Shown: positions 17,101 through 26,256 of the stretch, piece after piece
How positions within the stretch are numbered: the stretch's first letter is position 1
Layout of the letters: each line of letters opens with the position of its first letter
Assembly: GCA_029202545.1 (NCBI GenBank)
Contig: CP119311.1
Location: 2,976,001-3,040,000 of the forward strand
Length of the DNA stretch: 64,000 nucleotides
Direction of reading: 5' to 3'
Source of the DNA: Candidatus Pseudobacter hemicellulosilyticus
GTDB lineage: Bacteria > Bacteroidota > Bacteroidia > Chitinophagales > Chitinophagaceae
The notes under the pieces: generated by a model
What the model saw: the letters and a program-made list of their open reading frames with translations, nothing else
What the model was told of the DNA's origin: nothing
Databases searched by the model: none
Translations under genes and position numbers: made by a program

Positions 17101-17367
17101 GAGGGGGGCGCTACAGAAAAGGACCAGCTGGCCTATGGCTTCCGCCTCGTGACTGGCAGGCAACCTAACACCGAAGAATCAGCGCTTTTGCATAAAATGT
17201 ATACCGCAGAACTGGAAGGTTTCAAAAAGAACCCGGCCAGGGTCAGTAAGCTGCTGGTCACCGGCACTATCGGCATTCCGGCAAAAGACCAGACGGCGGA
17301 AACAGCCGCCCGGGCCAGCGTAGTGATGGCCCTGATGAATACCGATGAATTTGTTACGCGGAAATAA
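14107..17367 (+). CDS. PSCyt1-DUF1549-LamG-DUF1553 exported protein (planctomycete type)
   Basis: A 1086-residue protein with a hydrophobic N-terminus (about 5-27). It has one c-type haem motif C61FSCH65 in a PSCyt1 domain, a DUF1549/PSCyt2 domain (about 155-375; DLTGLPP, YWLDVARFADSHGY), a LamG/concanavalin-like domain (about 530-700) and a DUF1553/PSD1 domain (about 770-1080; NRLWEMFYGRGLV, SSPLQALALLNDP). This architecture is abundant in Planctomycetes and is nearly always followed by a DUF1501 gene, as here. The biochemical role is not established; the haem suggests electron transfer, and the LamG domain suggests binding a glycan or surface. It opens a seven-gene series ending in SusCD and lyase genes. 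Confidence 0.93.
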   Translation: MKMRIKTILTGTVIVAGIFLAGNALLGKKLAIPEDVQAAMQSLPDELDYNIHVKRILSDKCFSCHGPDAAKQKGDLRLDVAEAAYAKKAESGLVAIRPGSLSKSEIAHRILSEDKDYLMPTPSSHLVLTTEEKAILLKWVEQGAEYKPHWAFVTPEQPKLPKVQQAAWVRNEIDNFVLSRLEKEGITPSKEADKETLIRRVSFDLTGLPPSMAEINAFVNDNSPNAYEKMVDQYLQSPHYGERMAAYWLDVARFADSHGYLDDKHRDASPWRDWVISAYNRNLPFDQFITWQLAGDLLPNATQEQILATGFNRNQKQNSEAGILPEEFRVEYVVDRTNTLGTAVLGLTVSCAKCHDHKYDPISQKDYFSLYAFFNSTFELGSSNYGSPDNIVPGPTLLLTTQQQEAQIKALNKFIGDLELNKKQTAAAAPERTLSDKVISSLSFDKVESLPIPVRERKKVKPNSTGVTSKPGYYVETAGVNVKPAFRNAVQPGLPAAVAYQQLAPGKHGQALLLGEETKAFLPPYEVGYFERFEPFAFSCWINVPHKYEESAILHHSDPRRYGFQGYDLLLKNNQLNFRLMHAFPHDAISVLSSQLLDSNKWHHIAVSYDGSSSAKGVQLYIDGQPAQTVIEYDNLKKNIRSVPNIHKIVPFTGVTFGSRELERTMKGAQLDEFYLFNNTLDAGEVAWLYQQVNPVFPVRKQQALTPDPLQTARMQLATLYDSTKEAMVMGDLPKPRPTHVLLRGVYDSYGDAVQPSTPESILPWPKDLPRNRLGLAQWLFKKEHPLTGRIAVNRLWEMFYGRGLVKTSDDFGNQGEMPSHPELLDFLAIKYREDKWDTKAMQKFILMSATYRQHSAIRPGLQEKDPGNILLARSSRYRMPAEMIRDNALSIAELLSARMGGPSSYPYQPAGLWDALSDKSWRYQYRTDVGEDAFRRSVYTIVKRSSPPPFMLIFDAPDRNFCTVKRSVSSSPLQALALLNDPTFIEAAAFVALRMRQEGGATEKDQLAYGFRLVTGRQPNTEESALLHKMYTAELEGFKKNPARVSKLLVTGTIGIPAKDQTAETAARASVVMALMNTDEFVTRK

Positions 17368-17394
17368 ATGATCACGCATTAAACAACGATCGCC

Positions 17395-18861
17395 ATGGAT
17401 GAACTGAAAAAGGCCGCCTATCAGAAAGGCAGACGCGAGTTCCTGCAGGGCTCGGCACTGGGTCTCGGCAGTATTGCCCTGGGGACACTGCTGGGTTGCG
17501 GACCTGATAAAGCCGCTAAGAAGATAGTTGCCGCTGCTGAAGCCGAAGAGAACCACCCGCTGGTGGATCCACATTTTGTGCCCCGCGCCAAAAGAGTGAT
17601 CTACCTGTTCCAGAGTGGCGGTCCCTCTCAGATGGAGTTGTTTGATTATAAGCCGAAACTCTACCAGATGCATGGCCAGGAAATTCCCGGCAGTGTGCTG
17701 GGTAATGCCCGTGTATCCGGGATGACCTCCAACCAGAATGGTTTCCCGCTGGCCGCACCCGCCGCCAGCTTTCAGCAATATGGGCAGCATGGCGCCTGGA
17801 TGAGCGATCTGGTGCCGCATACCGCCGGCATAGTGGATGATATCTGTATTGTGAAAAGCATGTTCACCGAGCAGATCAACCATGAACCCGCTGTGATCTT
17901 CACGCAGACCGGCAACCAGCTGAGCGGTCGCCCCAGCATTGGCTCCTGGATCAGTTATGGACTGGGCAGTCTCAACAATAACCTGCCTTCTTTTATTGTG
18001 TTGCTGTCCAAAGGAGGCGGCGACCAGCCCATCAGCAACCTGGCCTGGAGCAACGGTTTCCTGCCTTCGCACCACCAGGGCGTGCAGTTCATGTCCGGCA
18101 AAGACCCGGTGCTGTATCTCTCTTCTCCTGATGGCGTGGAAAGAATGGACCGCCGCCGTGCGCTGGATTTTATCCGCGAGTTCAACCTGCTGCAAAAAGC
18201 GCAGTGGCATGATCCGGAGATAGACAGCCGGCTCAATCAATATGAAATGGCCTACCGCATGCAGATGGCCGTGCCCGAGATCACCGATCTCAGCAATGAG
18301 CCGCAGCATATCCTGGATATGTACGGGCCTGATGTAAAAGTGCCCGGCTCCTATGCCTACAACTGCCTGATGGCAAGAAGGCTGGCCGAAAAAGATGTTC
18401 GTTTCATTCAGCTTTATCACCTGGGCTGGGACCACCACGGTTCCCTGGCCAGTGGTATCCGGAAGGCTACCCGCCAGACAGATCAGGCTTCGGCTGCACT
18501 GGTAAAAGACCTTAAACAACGCGGCCTGCTGGATGATACGCTGGTGGTATGGGGAGGAGAATTTGGACGAACCAGCTTTTGCCAGGGTAAGCTGACCCCT
18601 GAAGATTTTGGCAGGGACCATCACCCCGGCGCTTACAGCATCTGGATGGCCGGTGGCGGCATCCGGCCGGGACTGGTGTATGGAGAAACTGATGACTTCG
18701 CCCATAATATCGTAGACAAGAAAGTGCATGTGCACGATTTCCAGGCCACCATGCTCCACCTGCTGGGGATCGACCATGAAAAATTCACTTACAAAAGCCA
18801 GGGCCGCCGCTATCGCCTGACGGATGTGGCCGGCGAGATTGTCAAAGGAATTATTGCCTGA
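17395..18861 (+). CDS. DUF1501 domain protein, Tat-exported
   Basis: A 488-residue protein that resembles sulfatase/alkaline-phosphatase-fold enzymes. The N-terminus has a twin-arginine motif (GRREFLQ) followed by a hydrophobic stretch and LLGC, so it is probably a Tat-exported lipoprotein. Conserved stretches include VIYLFQSGGPSQMELFDYKP, FIQLYHLGWDHHG, LVVWGGEFGRTSFCQG and GRDHHPGAYSIWMAGGGI, which contain the Asp/His residues expected for metal binding. It follows the cytochrome/DUF1553 gene by 27 bp; these two families are a recurrent pair. The reaction is unknown. It overlaps no neighbour; the next gene starts one base after its stop. Confidence 0.92.
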   Translation: MDELKKAAYQKGRREFLQGSALGLGSIALGTLLGCGPDKAAKKIVAAAEAEENHPLVDPHFVPRAKRVIYLFQSGGPSQMELFDYKPKLYQMHGQEIPGSVLGNARVSGMTSNQNGFPLAAPAASFQQYGQHGAWMSDLVPHTAGIVDDICIVKSMFTEQINHEPAVIFTQTGNQLSGRPSIGSWISYGLGSLNNNLPSFIVLLSKGGGDQPISNLAWSNGFLPSHHQGVQFMSGKDPVLYLSSPDGVERMDRRRALDFIREFNLLQKAQWHDPEIDSRLNQYEMAYRMQMAVPEITDLSNEPQHILDMYGPDVKVPGSYAYNCLMARRLAEKDVRFIQLYHLGWDHHGSLASGIRKATRQTDQASAALVKDLKQRGLLDDTLVVWGGEFGRTSFCQGKLTPEDFGRDHHPGAYSIWMAGGGIRPGLVYGETDDFAHNIVDKKVHVHDFQATMLHLLGIDHEKFTYKSQGRRYRLTDVAGEIVKGIIA

Positions 18862-18862
18862 T

Positions 18863-19912
18863 ATGAAACGCAGAAAATTTTTACAGCACTCAGTTACCCT
18901 GGGCGCCGCAGCCCTCTTTACTGCCCCTTTCAATATTATTCATGCCCAATCGAAGAAAGGCGAGCTTATTGGCCATGGAGATTTCCGGTACCGGGTCAAC
19001 CGCGACTGGGGCCGGCTGGACCGCGCCGCCCATCCCGTGAAAGATTGCCACGAGATGGTGATGGACAGTAAAAAGCGGCTCATTATGCTCACCAACGAGA
19101 CAAAGAACAATATTCTCATCTATGATAAATCCGGCAAGCTGCTGGACAGCTGGGGACACCGCTTTCCCGGTGGGCATGGTCTCACCCTGCACAATGAGAA
19201 CGGTGAAGAATTTCTCTACATCACAGATATAGACCTGGGCGAAGTGTACAAGACCACGCTCACCGGTGAGGTCCTGCTCACTATCCGCCATCCAAAGACC
19301 ATCGGGCAATATGACGCCTGTGATAAGTTCATGCCCACAGAAACCTGCATTGGCCCCACGGGCGATATCTATGTGGCCGATGGTTATGGTTCGCAGTTCG
19401 TATTGCAGTACAGTCCCCAAGGGGAATTCATCCGCAAGTTCGGTGGCAACAGTTACCAGCCCGATAAATTCAAGCAGGTGCATGGCATTGCCCTGGATAC
19501 CCGTGATCCCAATAACCCGGTGCTGCTCTGCACGGACAGGATGAAGAACTGCTTCAAGCGGTTCTCGCTGGATGGGCAATACCTGGATTCTATCCACCTG
19601 CCCGGCGCTTATATGAGCCGGCCGGTGATTGATGGGGATATGGTATATTCGGGTGTCTGTTTTTCTGCCCTGCAACATTATATGCTCACCTACAATTCCG
19701 GTTTTGTGACCATCCTGGATAAGCACAATAAAGTAGTGTCCAATCCCGGAGGCACCAGACCGAGATACAAACAGGGCGAGCTGGAACTGATGGTGCAGGA
19801 CAAACCCATCTTCAAGCATTGTCATGATGTTTGCGTGGATGACGATAAGAACCTGTACATCTGCCAATGGAATGCAGATGGCGTATATCCTTACAAACTG
19901 GAGCGCGTTTAA
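18863..19912 (+). CDS. Tat-exported six-bladed beta-propeller (NHL-like) protein
   Basis: About 349 residues from the ATG at 18863, which directly follows the DUF1501 stop (18859-18861). An upstream start at 18824 would overlap that gene and spoil the signal. RRKFLQHSVTLGAAALFTAP is a Tat signal peptide. The rest shows propeller strands: GDIYVADGYGSQFVLQYSPQGEFIRKFGG, HGIALDTRDPN, and the final HDVCVDDDKNLYICQW. The pattern is that of NHL-repeat proteins related to peptidyl-amidating lyase. No catalytic assignment is safe. Its place between DUF1501 and the membrane cytochrome gene suggests a shared extracytoplasmic process. Confidence 0.85.
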   Translation: MKRRKFLQHSVTLGAAALFTAPFNIIHAQSKKGELIGHGDFRYRVNRDWGRLDRAAHPVKDCHEMVMDSKKRLIMLTNETKNNILIYDKSGKLLDSWGHRFPGGHGLTLHNENGEEFLYITDIDLGEVYKTTLTGEVLLTIRHPKTIGQYDACDKFMPTETCIGPTGDIYVADGYGSQFVLQYSPQGEFIRKFGGNSYQPDKFKQVHGIALDTRDPNNPVLLCTDRMKNCFKRFSLDGQYLDSIHLPGAYMSRPVIDGDMVYSGVCFSALQHYMLTYNSGFVTILDKHNKVVSNPGGTRPRYKQGELELMVQDKPIFKHCHDVCVDDDKNLYICQWNADGVYPYKLERV

Positions 19913-19933
19913 TAACCCTTAAACCGGAAAAGC

Positions 19934-21343
19934 TTGATATTGCTGAATGCTGCAAGTGAATGGGCAGCCTACCTGGGCCATTATCACCCGGTAGTGGTGC
20001 ATCTTCCCATCGGATTCCTGTTCCTGGCTTTGCTGCTGGAAATAGTTGGCCGCCGTACCAAAGCGCGGCCCACGCTTGCTGCTGCCATCCGGGTCAGCCT
20101 GTTGGCTGGTTTTCTCAGTGCGGTGCTGGCCTGTGTGTTCGGCTGGTTCCTCAGCTGGGAGGGCGGGTATGAAGCGGATACCCTGTCCGCACACCAGTGG
20201 ATGGGTATCGGCGTAGCCTTGGTAGCTGGTGGCTGCTGGTGGCTGCAGGTGAAGCCACGTTTTCCTAAAATATATATGGTATTGCTCGGGTTGCTGTTTG
20301 TATTGCTGATGGCTACCGGTCATCTCGGTGGCAATATGACCCATGGTGCAGATTACCTCACTGCCGGCCTGCCGCAGCCCGTGGCTGGTTGGTTGGGTGT
20401 GGAAGGAAAAAAAGATTCGCTGCCGCCGCGGCAACCCATTGCGGATGTGCAGCAGGCACTGGTCTATGCGGACCTGGTAGTGCCCATCCTGCAGGAGAAA
20501 TGTTACAGCTGTCATAGTTCCAGTAAAATAAAAGGCGGTCTCAGGGTAGACGAAGAAAAGCGTTTGTTTGAAGGCGGCAAGTATGGATTGGTCATTATGC
20601 CGGGCCATGCGGACAAAAGTCCTTTCATTGAACGGCTCCTGCTGCCCGCTTCAGATGATAAGCGGATGCCGCCGCCGGACCAGCCGCAGCTGACCGACAA
20701 TGAAATTGCCCTCCTGCGCTGGTGGGTCTCCACGGGCGCCGATACAAAGAAAAAAGTGATAGACCTGCAACCGGACTCCACAGCGGCATTGGTACTGGCC
20801 AGTTTCCAGGCGGGCAATACTGCTGCTGCTGATACCACCGCTCCTGAGGCGCTCTCCAAAGTGTTTGACCTGGATCCGCCGGCACCTGATCCGGAGGCCA
20901 TAAAAGCTTTGCAGCAGGCGGGCATACTGGTGGTGCCGGTAGCCAAAGACAAAAACCTGCTGGAGGTAAGTGCTGTCAATGCACCTGGCTTCAGCAATGA
21001 ACAGGCGGCGCTGCTGCTGAAATTGCAGCAGCAGATCGTCTGGCTTAAGCTGGGTAATACCGCCATCACGGACCAGGCATTGCAGTCGGTAGGTCAGCTC
21101 AGTAACCTGGTGCGGCTGGATCTTTCCCATACGGCCATCAGCGATGCCGGTTTATCCTCATTAAGTAAATTAACTGCTCTTGAATACCTCAATATGGTGC
21201 ATACCGGTGTAACGGATGCCGGTATCAGCGCCCTTGCAAAACTCCCCCTGCTGCGGCAGCTGTACTGCTGGGACAGCAAAGTGACGGAGGCCGGGGCGGC
21301 GGCGTTTACAAAAATCGCCCCCCAGGTAAAAATTAACTACTGA
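19934..21343 (+). CDS. DUF2231 membrane protein with haem c domain and leucine-rich repeats
   Basis: A 469-residue protein of unusual architecture. There are four membrane helices in a DUF2231-like region (about 15-135, beginning HYHPVVVHLPIGFLFLALLLEI). A PSCyt1 domain follows with haem motif C190YSCH194 and RMPPPDQPQLTDNEIALLRWW. The C-terminal part (about 360-465) has leucine-rich repeats of the ITDAGLSSLSKLTALEYLNM type. The start must be the TTG at 19934: an in-frame TAA lies 21 bp upstream and no ATG fits. Probably a membrane-anchored electron-transfer partner of the PSCyt1/DUF1553 protein, with the LRRs as a binding surface. It is the last gene before SusC. Confidence 0.88.
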   Translation: MILLNAASEWAAYLGHYHPVVVHLPIGFLFLALLLEIVGRRTKARPTLAAAIRVSLLAGFLSAVLACVFGWFLSWEGGYEADTLSAHQWMGIGVALVAGGCWWLQVKPRFPKIYMVLLGLLFVLLMATGHLGGNMTHGADYLTAGLPQPVAGWLGVEGKKDSLPPRQPIADVQQALVYADLVVPILQEKCYSCHSSSKIKGGLRVDEEKRLFEGGKYGLVIMPGHADKSPFIERLLLPASDDKRMPPPDQPQLTDNEIALLRWWVSTGADTKKKVIDLQPDSTAALVLASFQAGNTAAADTTAPEALSKVFDLDPPAPDPEAIKALQQAGILVVPVAKDKNLLEVSAVNAPGFSNEQAALLLKLQQQIVWLKLGNTAITDQALQSVGQLSNLVRLDLSHTAISDAGLSSLSKLTALEYLNMVHTGVTDAGISALAKLPLLRQLYCWDSKVTEAGAAAFTKIAPQVKINY

Positions 21344-21470
21344 CAATCAAGGGGCTGCACTGCCTTTACAATAATCACCTTATTCTTTTAAGAAATTCGC
21401 CCCAGGGGGAATAGCCCGGGGACCATATTTGTAGCACGTAGAAATTTTTTCACTCTAAAATTTACTGCTT

Positions 21471-24400
21471 ATGCGATTGCCAATTGCCAGTTATGGCCCT
21501 GCTATGAAAAAAGTGGCCGGGATAATGGCATGTATGTTGACCACTCTCCTGGTGATGGCCCAGGCACAGCAGCGAACAGGTTCCATTGTAGATGAAAATG
21601 GTAATCCTGTCCCCAATGCTTCTGTGACGGAAAAGAATGGCGCAGCCAACGCCACTTCCAACCCCGGCGGTGTTTTTACCATCTCCGTCCCCAAGGGCGC
21701 CACCCTGGTGCTCAGCTCCGTCAGTTTTGAAACAACAGAATTTGTAGTGGGTGATGCCAGCAGCTTCACCATTACTATGCGAACCAAATCCGGTGTGCTC
21801 AGTGATGTGGTGGTGGTAGGGTACGGTACCCGACGCCGCACCAATGTGACCAGTGCTGTAGCCACTATTGATAATAAAAAGCTGGAGAACCGGCCTGTTA
21901 CCAATGCCATCGGCGCCCTGCAGGGGGTAGCTGCCGGTCTGACCATTGGCCGGGTGAACGGCCAGCCCGGTGCAGAAGGATACAATATCCAGATCCGTGG
22001 TTACAGCTCTGCCTATGGCGGCGCTGCTTTGGTGCTGATAGATGGCGCCCCCGGTAACCTCGGTGGACTGAATCCTAACGATATTGAAAATATCAGTGTA
22101 TTGAAAGATGCGGCCGCCGCCTCTATCTACGGCGCCCGTGCCGCCGGCGGGGTGATCCTGGTGACCACCAAAAAAGGGAAATCCGGAAAGCCGGTATTCT
22201 CTTATAATGGCCGTTATGCCAGCCAGAAACCCGCCAACGTGCCGGGTAAGCTGCATTCCTGGGAAGAAGCGGAAATGCTGAATGAATCCCGGATCAATGC
22301 GGGGCAGACTGCCGGTTATACCGATGAGCAGATAGGCTGGATGAAGGATCCCAATGTAGAGTATATCGTGAATCCCGCCAATCCCAATGACTATCTCTAT
22401 TTCTACGACCTGGACCAGCGTCCCATAGTGCTGCGGGACCAGAGCCCCCAATGGGACCATAACTTCTCCGTCAGGGGTGGTGGCCAGAAGGACAGCTATT
22501 TTGGTTCTATCGGTTATTTCAAACAGCAGGGTGTGTTCAAGCTGGGGCCCGATAAAACGGACAGGATCAATGCCCGCTTCAACTACCAGAACCAGCTGAG
22601 CAATGTCCTCAGCCTGGATGCCCGGATCTCCTACCGCCAGTCCAATGTGCTGGCGCCCAGCGTAGGCACGGCCAATATCTTCAGCAACCTGTATACCACC
22701 CGCGCGCTGTACCCCACGTTCTTCCCGGGCACTACGGACAGGTATATCAATGATAACAGCGGTAACTTCGCCTATGCCAGGCTGAAAGACGGCGGCGCTG
22801 CCGACCAGCGTACCGATGAGTTCAGCGGCCAGTTCTCGCTCCGCGCAAAAGATGTGGTGAAAGGGTTAACGCTGACCGCCAGCTATAACCCCCGCCTGCT
22901 GACACAGACCCATACTTTTGAGAACAGGACCATTCCCCGCTATAACCTGATAGGGGTGGGCAGCTATATCAATACCATCAACAGCTACCAGAAAAATACC
23001 CTGCAGCAAATGGCTAACAACCTTCAGCTGCTGGTGGATTATGACCTCAGCATCGGCGATCATGATTTCCATGTACTGGGTGGTTATGCCTACGAGGACC
23101 AGCGGGATGATACCAGCTTCACTACGGCCAGCAACCTGTACTCCAATGACCTGTTCACTACGGGCATTGGCGATCCCTCCCTCAACGTACTGCGGGAAGG
23201 CATCACGGCCTGGGGCATGGAATCCTATTTCGGGCGCTTCAACTACGCCTATAAAGGCCGCTACCTGCTGGAAGCCAGCCTGCGTTATGATGGTAGCTCC
23301 AGGCTCTCGCCGGTAGACCGCTGGGAACTGTTCCCCTCCGTATCACTCGGCTGGCGGATCAGCGAGGAAAACTGGTTCAGTAACTTCCTGCCTGGCGTCA
23401 ATGAGTTCAAGCTGCGCGGCTCCTGGGGCCGGTTGGGTAACTCGGATGGTATGAACAGCAACTATGAGTATATGTCGCTCCTGGAAGCCGGACCATTCTA
23501 TCCCTTCAACAATACCCGGGCCCGGTCCGTGTACCAACGCCTGCTGGCTTCTGCACAGAAGAGCTGGGAGACCATTGAGACCGCCAATATCGGGCTGGAC
23601 CTCACGTTGCTGCGCAACCGCCTTAACCTGACCGCCGATTATTACACCAAGACCAATAACGAAATGCTGGTGCCCATCCAGGTGTCCAGCATCATCGGCA
23701 TAGCCACGCCCACCTATAACCTGGCCAAGCTCAAGACCTGGGGCTGGGAGATCAGCCTGGGCTGGAGAGACAATGTCAACAAACAGTTCTCCTACTGGAT
23801 CAATGCCAATATTGGCGATAACTGGAACAAAGTGCTTGAATACAATGGGCTGACCAGCATTGTGCCCGGTTCCAACTTCATTGTGGAAGGCAAGCCGCTC
23901 AATACCCTCTATGGTTACCAGGCTGCCGGTTACTACCAGACAGCGGACGAGCTGACCACCAACCCCCGCTTCAACAGCAATGTGGGCGTTGGTGATCTGA
24001 AATACATAGACCAGAACAAGGACAATCTTATCAACGTGGGCAGGGGTAACCTGGCTGATCCGGGCGACCTGGTAGACCTGGGCAATACTTCACCCCGTTA
24101 CATGTATGGCTTTGACTTTGGTTTCAATTTCAAAGGTTTTGATTTCATGGCCCTGTTCCAGGGAGTAGGCCAGCGCAAGCTGTTCCTGCAGCCTGCGGCG
24201 CTCTATCCTTACACTTCCAGCTGGATCATGCCCATGGATTACCATCGTGACCACTGGACCCCGGAAAACACAGATGCAAGATTCCCCCGCCTCTTTATCG
24301 GCGGTGCGCAGAATACGCAGTATTCCAGCCACTGGCTGATGAACGGCGCTTACCTGCGTCTCAAGAACGTGCAGCTGGGCTATAACCTGCCTGCAGCCTG

Positions 24401-24572
24401 GATCAGCAAGGCCAAGCTCAGTGCAGCAAGGGTGTATTTCTCCGGCCAGGATCTCTGGGAGATCAATAATATGTGGCTGAAGAATGCCTTTGATCCCGAG
24501 ATGCCCAGCAATGCCACCTGGCAGTATCCCTTCTTCCGTACCTATTCCGTGGGCGTTAACCTGACTTTCTAA
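21471..24572 (+). CDS. SusC-type TonB-dependent outer membrane transporter
   Basis: A 1033-residue protein that imports oligosaccharides across the outer membrane using TonB energy. Signal peptide to about residue 32 (ending AQAQ), a carboxypeptidase-regulatory-like domain (about 34-110, SIVDENGNPVPNASVTEKNG), a plug domain with the SusC signature SDVVVVGYGTRRR, and a 22-strand barrel ending in PFFRTYSVGVNLTF. A start at 21504 (MKKVAGI) is an equally credible shorter choice. It is followed 18 bp later by SusD. The 127-bp spacer before it may contain its own promoter (ATATTTG near 21425), so SusCD could be transcribed apart from the cytochrome/DUF1501 genes. Confidence 0.96.
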   Translation: MRLPIASYGPAMKKVAGIMACMLTTLLVMAQAQQRTGSIVDENGNPVPNASVTEKNGAANATSNPGGVFTISVPKGATLVLSSVSFETTEFVVGDASSFTITMRTKSGVLSDVVVVGYGTRRRTNVTSAVATIDNKKLENRPVTNAIGALQGVAAGLTIGRVNGQPGAEGYNIQIRGYSSAYGGAALVLIDGAPGNLGGLNPNDIENISVLKDAAAASIYGARAAGGVILVTTKKGKSGKPVFSYNGRYASQKPANVPGKLHSWEEAEMLNESRINAGQTAGYTDEQIGWMKDPNVEYIVNPANPNDYLYFYDLDQRPIVLRDQSPQWDHNFSVRGGGQKDSYFGSIGYFKQQGVFKLGPDKTDRINARFNYQNQLSNVLSLDARISYRQSNVLAPSVGTANIFSNLYTTRALYPTFFPGTTDRYINDNSGNFAYARLKDGGAADQRTDEFSGQFSLRAKDVVKGLTLTASYNPRLLTQTHTFENRTIPRYNLIGVGSYINTINSYQKNTLQQMANNLQLLVDYDLSIGDHDFHVLGGYAYEDQRDDTSFTTASNLYSNDLFTTGIGDPSLNVLREGITAWGMESYFGRFNYAYKGRYLLEASLRYDGSSRLSPVDRWELFPSVSLGWRISEENWFSNFLPGVNEFKLRGSWGRLGNSDGMNSNYEYMSLLEAGPFYPFNNTRARSVYQRLLASAQKSWETIETANIGLDLTLLRNRLNLTADYYTKTNNEMLVPIQVSSIIGIATPTYNLAKLKTWGWEISLGWRDNVNKQFSYWINANIGDNWNKVLEYNGLTSIVPGSNFIVEGKPLNTLYGYQAAGYYQTADELTTNPRFNSNVGVGDLKYIDQNKDNLINVGRGNLADPGDLVDLGNTSPRYMYGFDFGFNFKGFDFMALFQGVGQRKLFLQPAALYPYTSSWIMPMDYHRDHWTPENTDARFPRLFIGGAQNTQYSSHWLMNGAYLRLKNVQLGYNLPAAWISKAKLSAARVYFSGQDLWEINNMWLKNAFDPEMPSNATWQYPFFRTYSVGVNLTF

Positions 24573-24590
24573 CGAGTAAAAACAGCAACA

Positions 24591-26243
24591 ATGACCATCA
24601 TTCCCTATAAAAAAATAGCCTGGATCAGCCTGGCGGCCACCGTTGGCATCATAGGCTGTAACCGGAAACTGGACCTGGTGCCGGAATCGAATATTGCAGA
24701 TGCCAATTTCTGGAAGTCTACCAATGACCTGATCCTGGCCTGTAATTATTTGTACCAGTCGCTCCCCTATATCCAGAACAATATCAACGCCACCTGGTCT
24801 GATGATGGATACGGCACGGCCGGCAATCCCATCAGCGATGGCTCCCGCGTAGCGCCGGCAGAAGATGATGCCAACTTTACGGCCAATTACCGGCTCATCC
24901 GGCAGGCCAATAATATCCTGGAGAAATCCGCCCTGGTGCCCGGCGATGCCGCCCTTATCCGCCGCTACAAAGGGGAGGCCTATTTTTTCAGAGCCTTTGC
25001 TTACAGTAAGCTGGTGCGCCGCTATGGCGACCTGCCGCTGATCCTCCGCACCTTTGATGTGTTTGATACCCTGGCCACTGCACATAAATCGCCCCGGGAA
25101 ACCGTGCTGGACAGCCTGTATCGCGACCTGGATTCCGCCATTGCAGCGCTGCCCGCAGCTGCCGCACTGCCCGCCGCGGAATACGGCCGCATCACCAGGA
25201 ATGCCGCCCTGGCCCTCAAGTCCAATACCGGCCTGTTTGAAGGCACCCGCAACAAATACCATAACCTCGGCAATGCCGGCAAGCACCTCAACCTGGCCCT
25301 GACAGCTACAGAAACACTGATGGGCATGGGACATAGCCTGTTCAGGTATGCCGCCGTGCCGGACAGCAGCTATTTCTACCTGTTCCAGTATGCCGGCAAC
25401 GGCCGGAGCAACCCGGAGAATATCCTGGCCCGCCTGTACGGACAAAGCGCTACCAATCCCATTGTACAGCATAACTATACCCGCGATAACCTGGCCAATG
25501 GGCATGTTACGCCTACCCGGGCCTTTATGGACAGCTATCTCTATGAAGATGGACTGCCTCCCGAAAGATCCAGTCTGGGCATGCCCCGCCAGGCCAATAG
25601 CCTGTCTGAGTTCACAGACCGTGATCCGCGTATAGGGATGACCGTTTTCAATAAGAATGTGATGAGCTTTTTCCTGGCGCCCTATATTCCCAATTTCGAC
25701 AATGCGCCCACCGGCTATAAGGTCCGGAAATATGCCACCATCGAGGATTTTGTATCCCAGCAGAGCTTTAATCACTATATCATCTTCCGCTATGGTGAAA
25801 TACTGCTCAACTATGCCGAGCTGAAATACGAACTGGACGGCAGCCTCTCCGATGCAGACCTGGATAAATCCATTAACCTGCTGCGGGACCGTGCCGGTAT
25901 GCCTGATCTGACCAATGCTTTTGTCACCGGTAATACCCTCACTATGCTGGAAGAGATCCGCCGGGAACGCAGGGTGGAGCTGGCTTTTGAAGGTGAGCAC
26001 CGCTACTGGGATCTGGTACGCTGGAAAACAGCGGAAACGGAACTGCCCAAGGCCATCAAAGGCACCAGGCTGTTCCCCGCCGAGCAGGGCAATACGCAGG
26101 GAAGGGTAGTGGATGAGAATGGTTTTGTGATAGTGCAGGCCGCTACTGCACGCAAGTTTGATGTGAGCCGCGACTACTGGTGGCCTTTCCCCACCATGGA
26201 CGTAGGGGTTAATCCGAATATGCCGCAAAACGATAAATGGTAG
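24591..26243 (+). CDS. SusD/RagB-type starch-binding-like lipoprotein
   Basis: A 550-residue surface lipoprotein that caps the SusC barrel and binds the glycan. The lipobox is IIGC (Cys about 23). The SusD core has helical TPR-like segments (RLIRQANNILEKSA, YKGEAYFFRAFAYSKLVRRYGDLPLI). The C-terminal family signature is FNHYIIFRYGEILLNYAELKYEL, then EEIRRERRVELAFEGEHRYWDLVRWKTAE. It ends in PNMPQNDKW. A strong intercistronic hairpin lies between this gene and the lyase gene. Confidence 0.96.
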   Translation: MTIIPYKKIAWISLAATVGIIGCNRKLDLVPESNIADANFWKSTNDLILACNYLYQSLPYIQNNINATWSDDGYGTAGNPISDGSRVAPAEDDANFTANYRLIRQANNILEKSALVPGDAALIRRYKGEAYFFRAFAYSKLVRRYGDLPLILRTFDVFDTLATAHKSPRETVLDSLYRDLDSAIAALPAAAALPAAEYGRITRNAALALKSNTGLFEGTRNKYHNLGNAGKHLNLALTATETLMGMGHSLFRYAAVPDSSYFYLFQYAGNGRSNPENILARLYGQSATNPIVQHNYTRDNLANGHVTPTRAFMDSYLYEDGLPPERSSLGMPRQANSLSEFTDRDPRIGMTVFNKNVMSFFLAPYIPNFDNAPTGYKVRKYATIEDFVSQQSFNHYIIFRYGEILLNYAELKYELDGSLSDADLDKSINLLRDRAGMPDLTNAFVTGNTLTMLEEIRRERRVELAFEGEHRYWDLVRWKTAETELPKAIKGTRLFPAEQGNTQGRVVDENGFVIVQAATARKFDVSRDYWWPFPTMDVGVNPNMPQNDKW

Positions 26244-26256
26244 TACGTAATTTTAT

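Noticed and set aside
24090..26228. 712-codon minus-strand frame opposite susC and susD
   Set aside because: Antisense shadow of two clearly real genes. The translation has only His/Ile/Gly-rich filler without domains.
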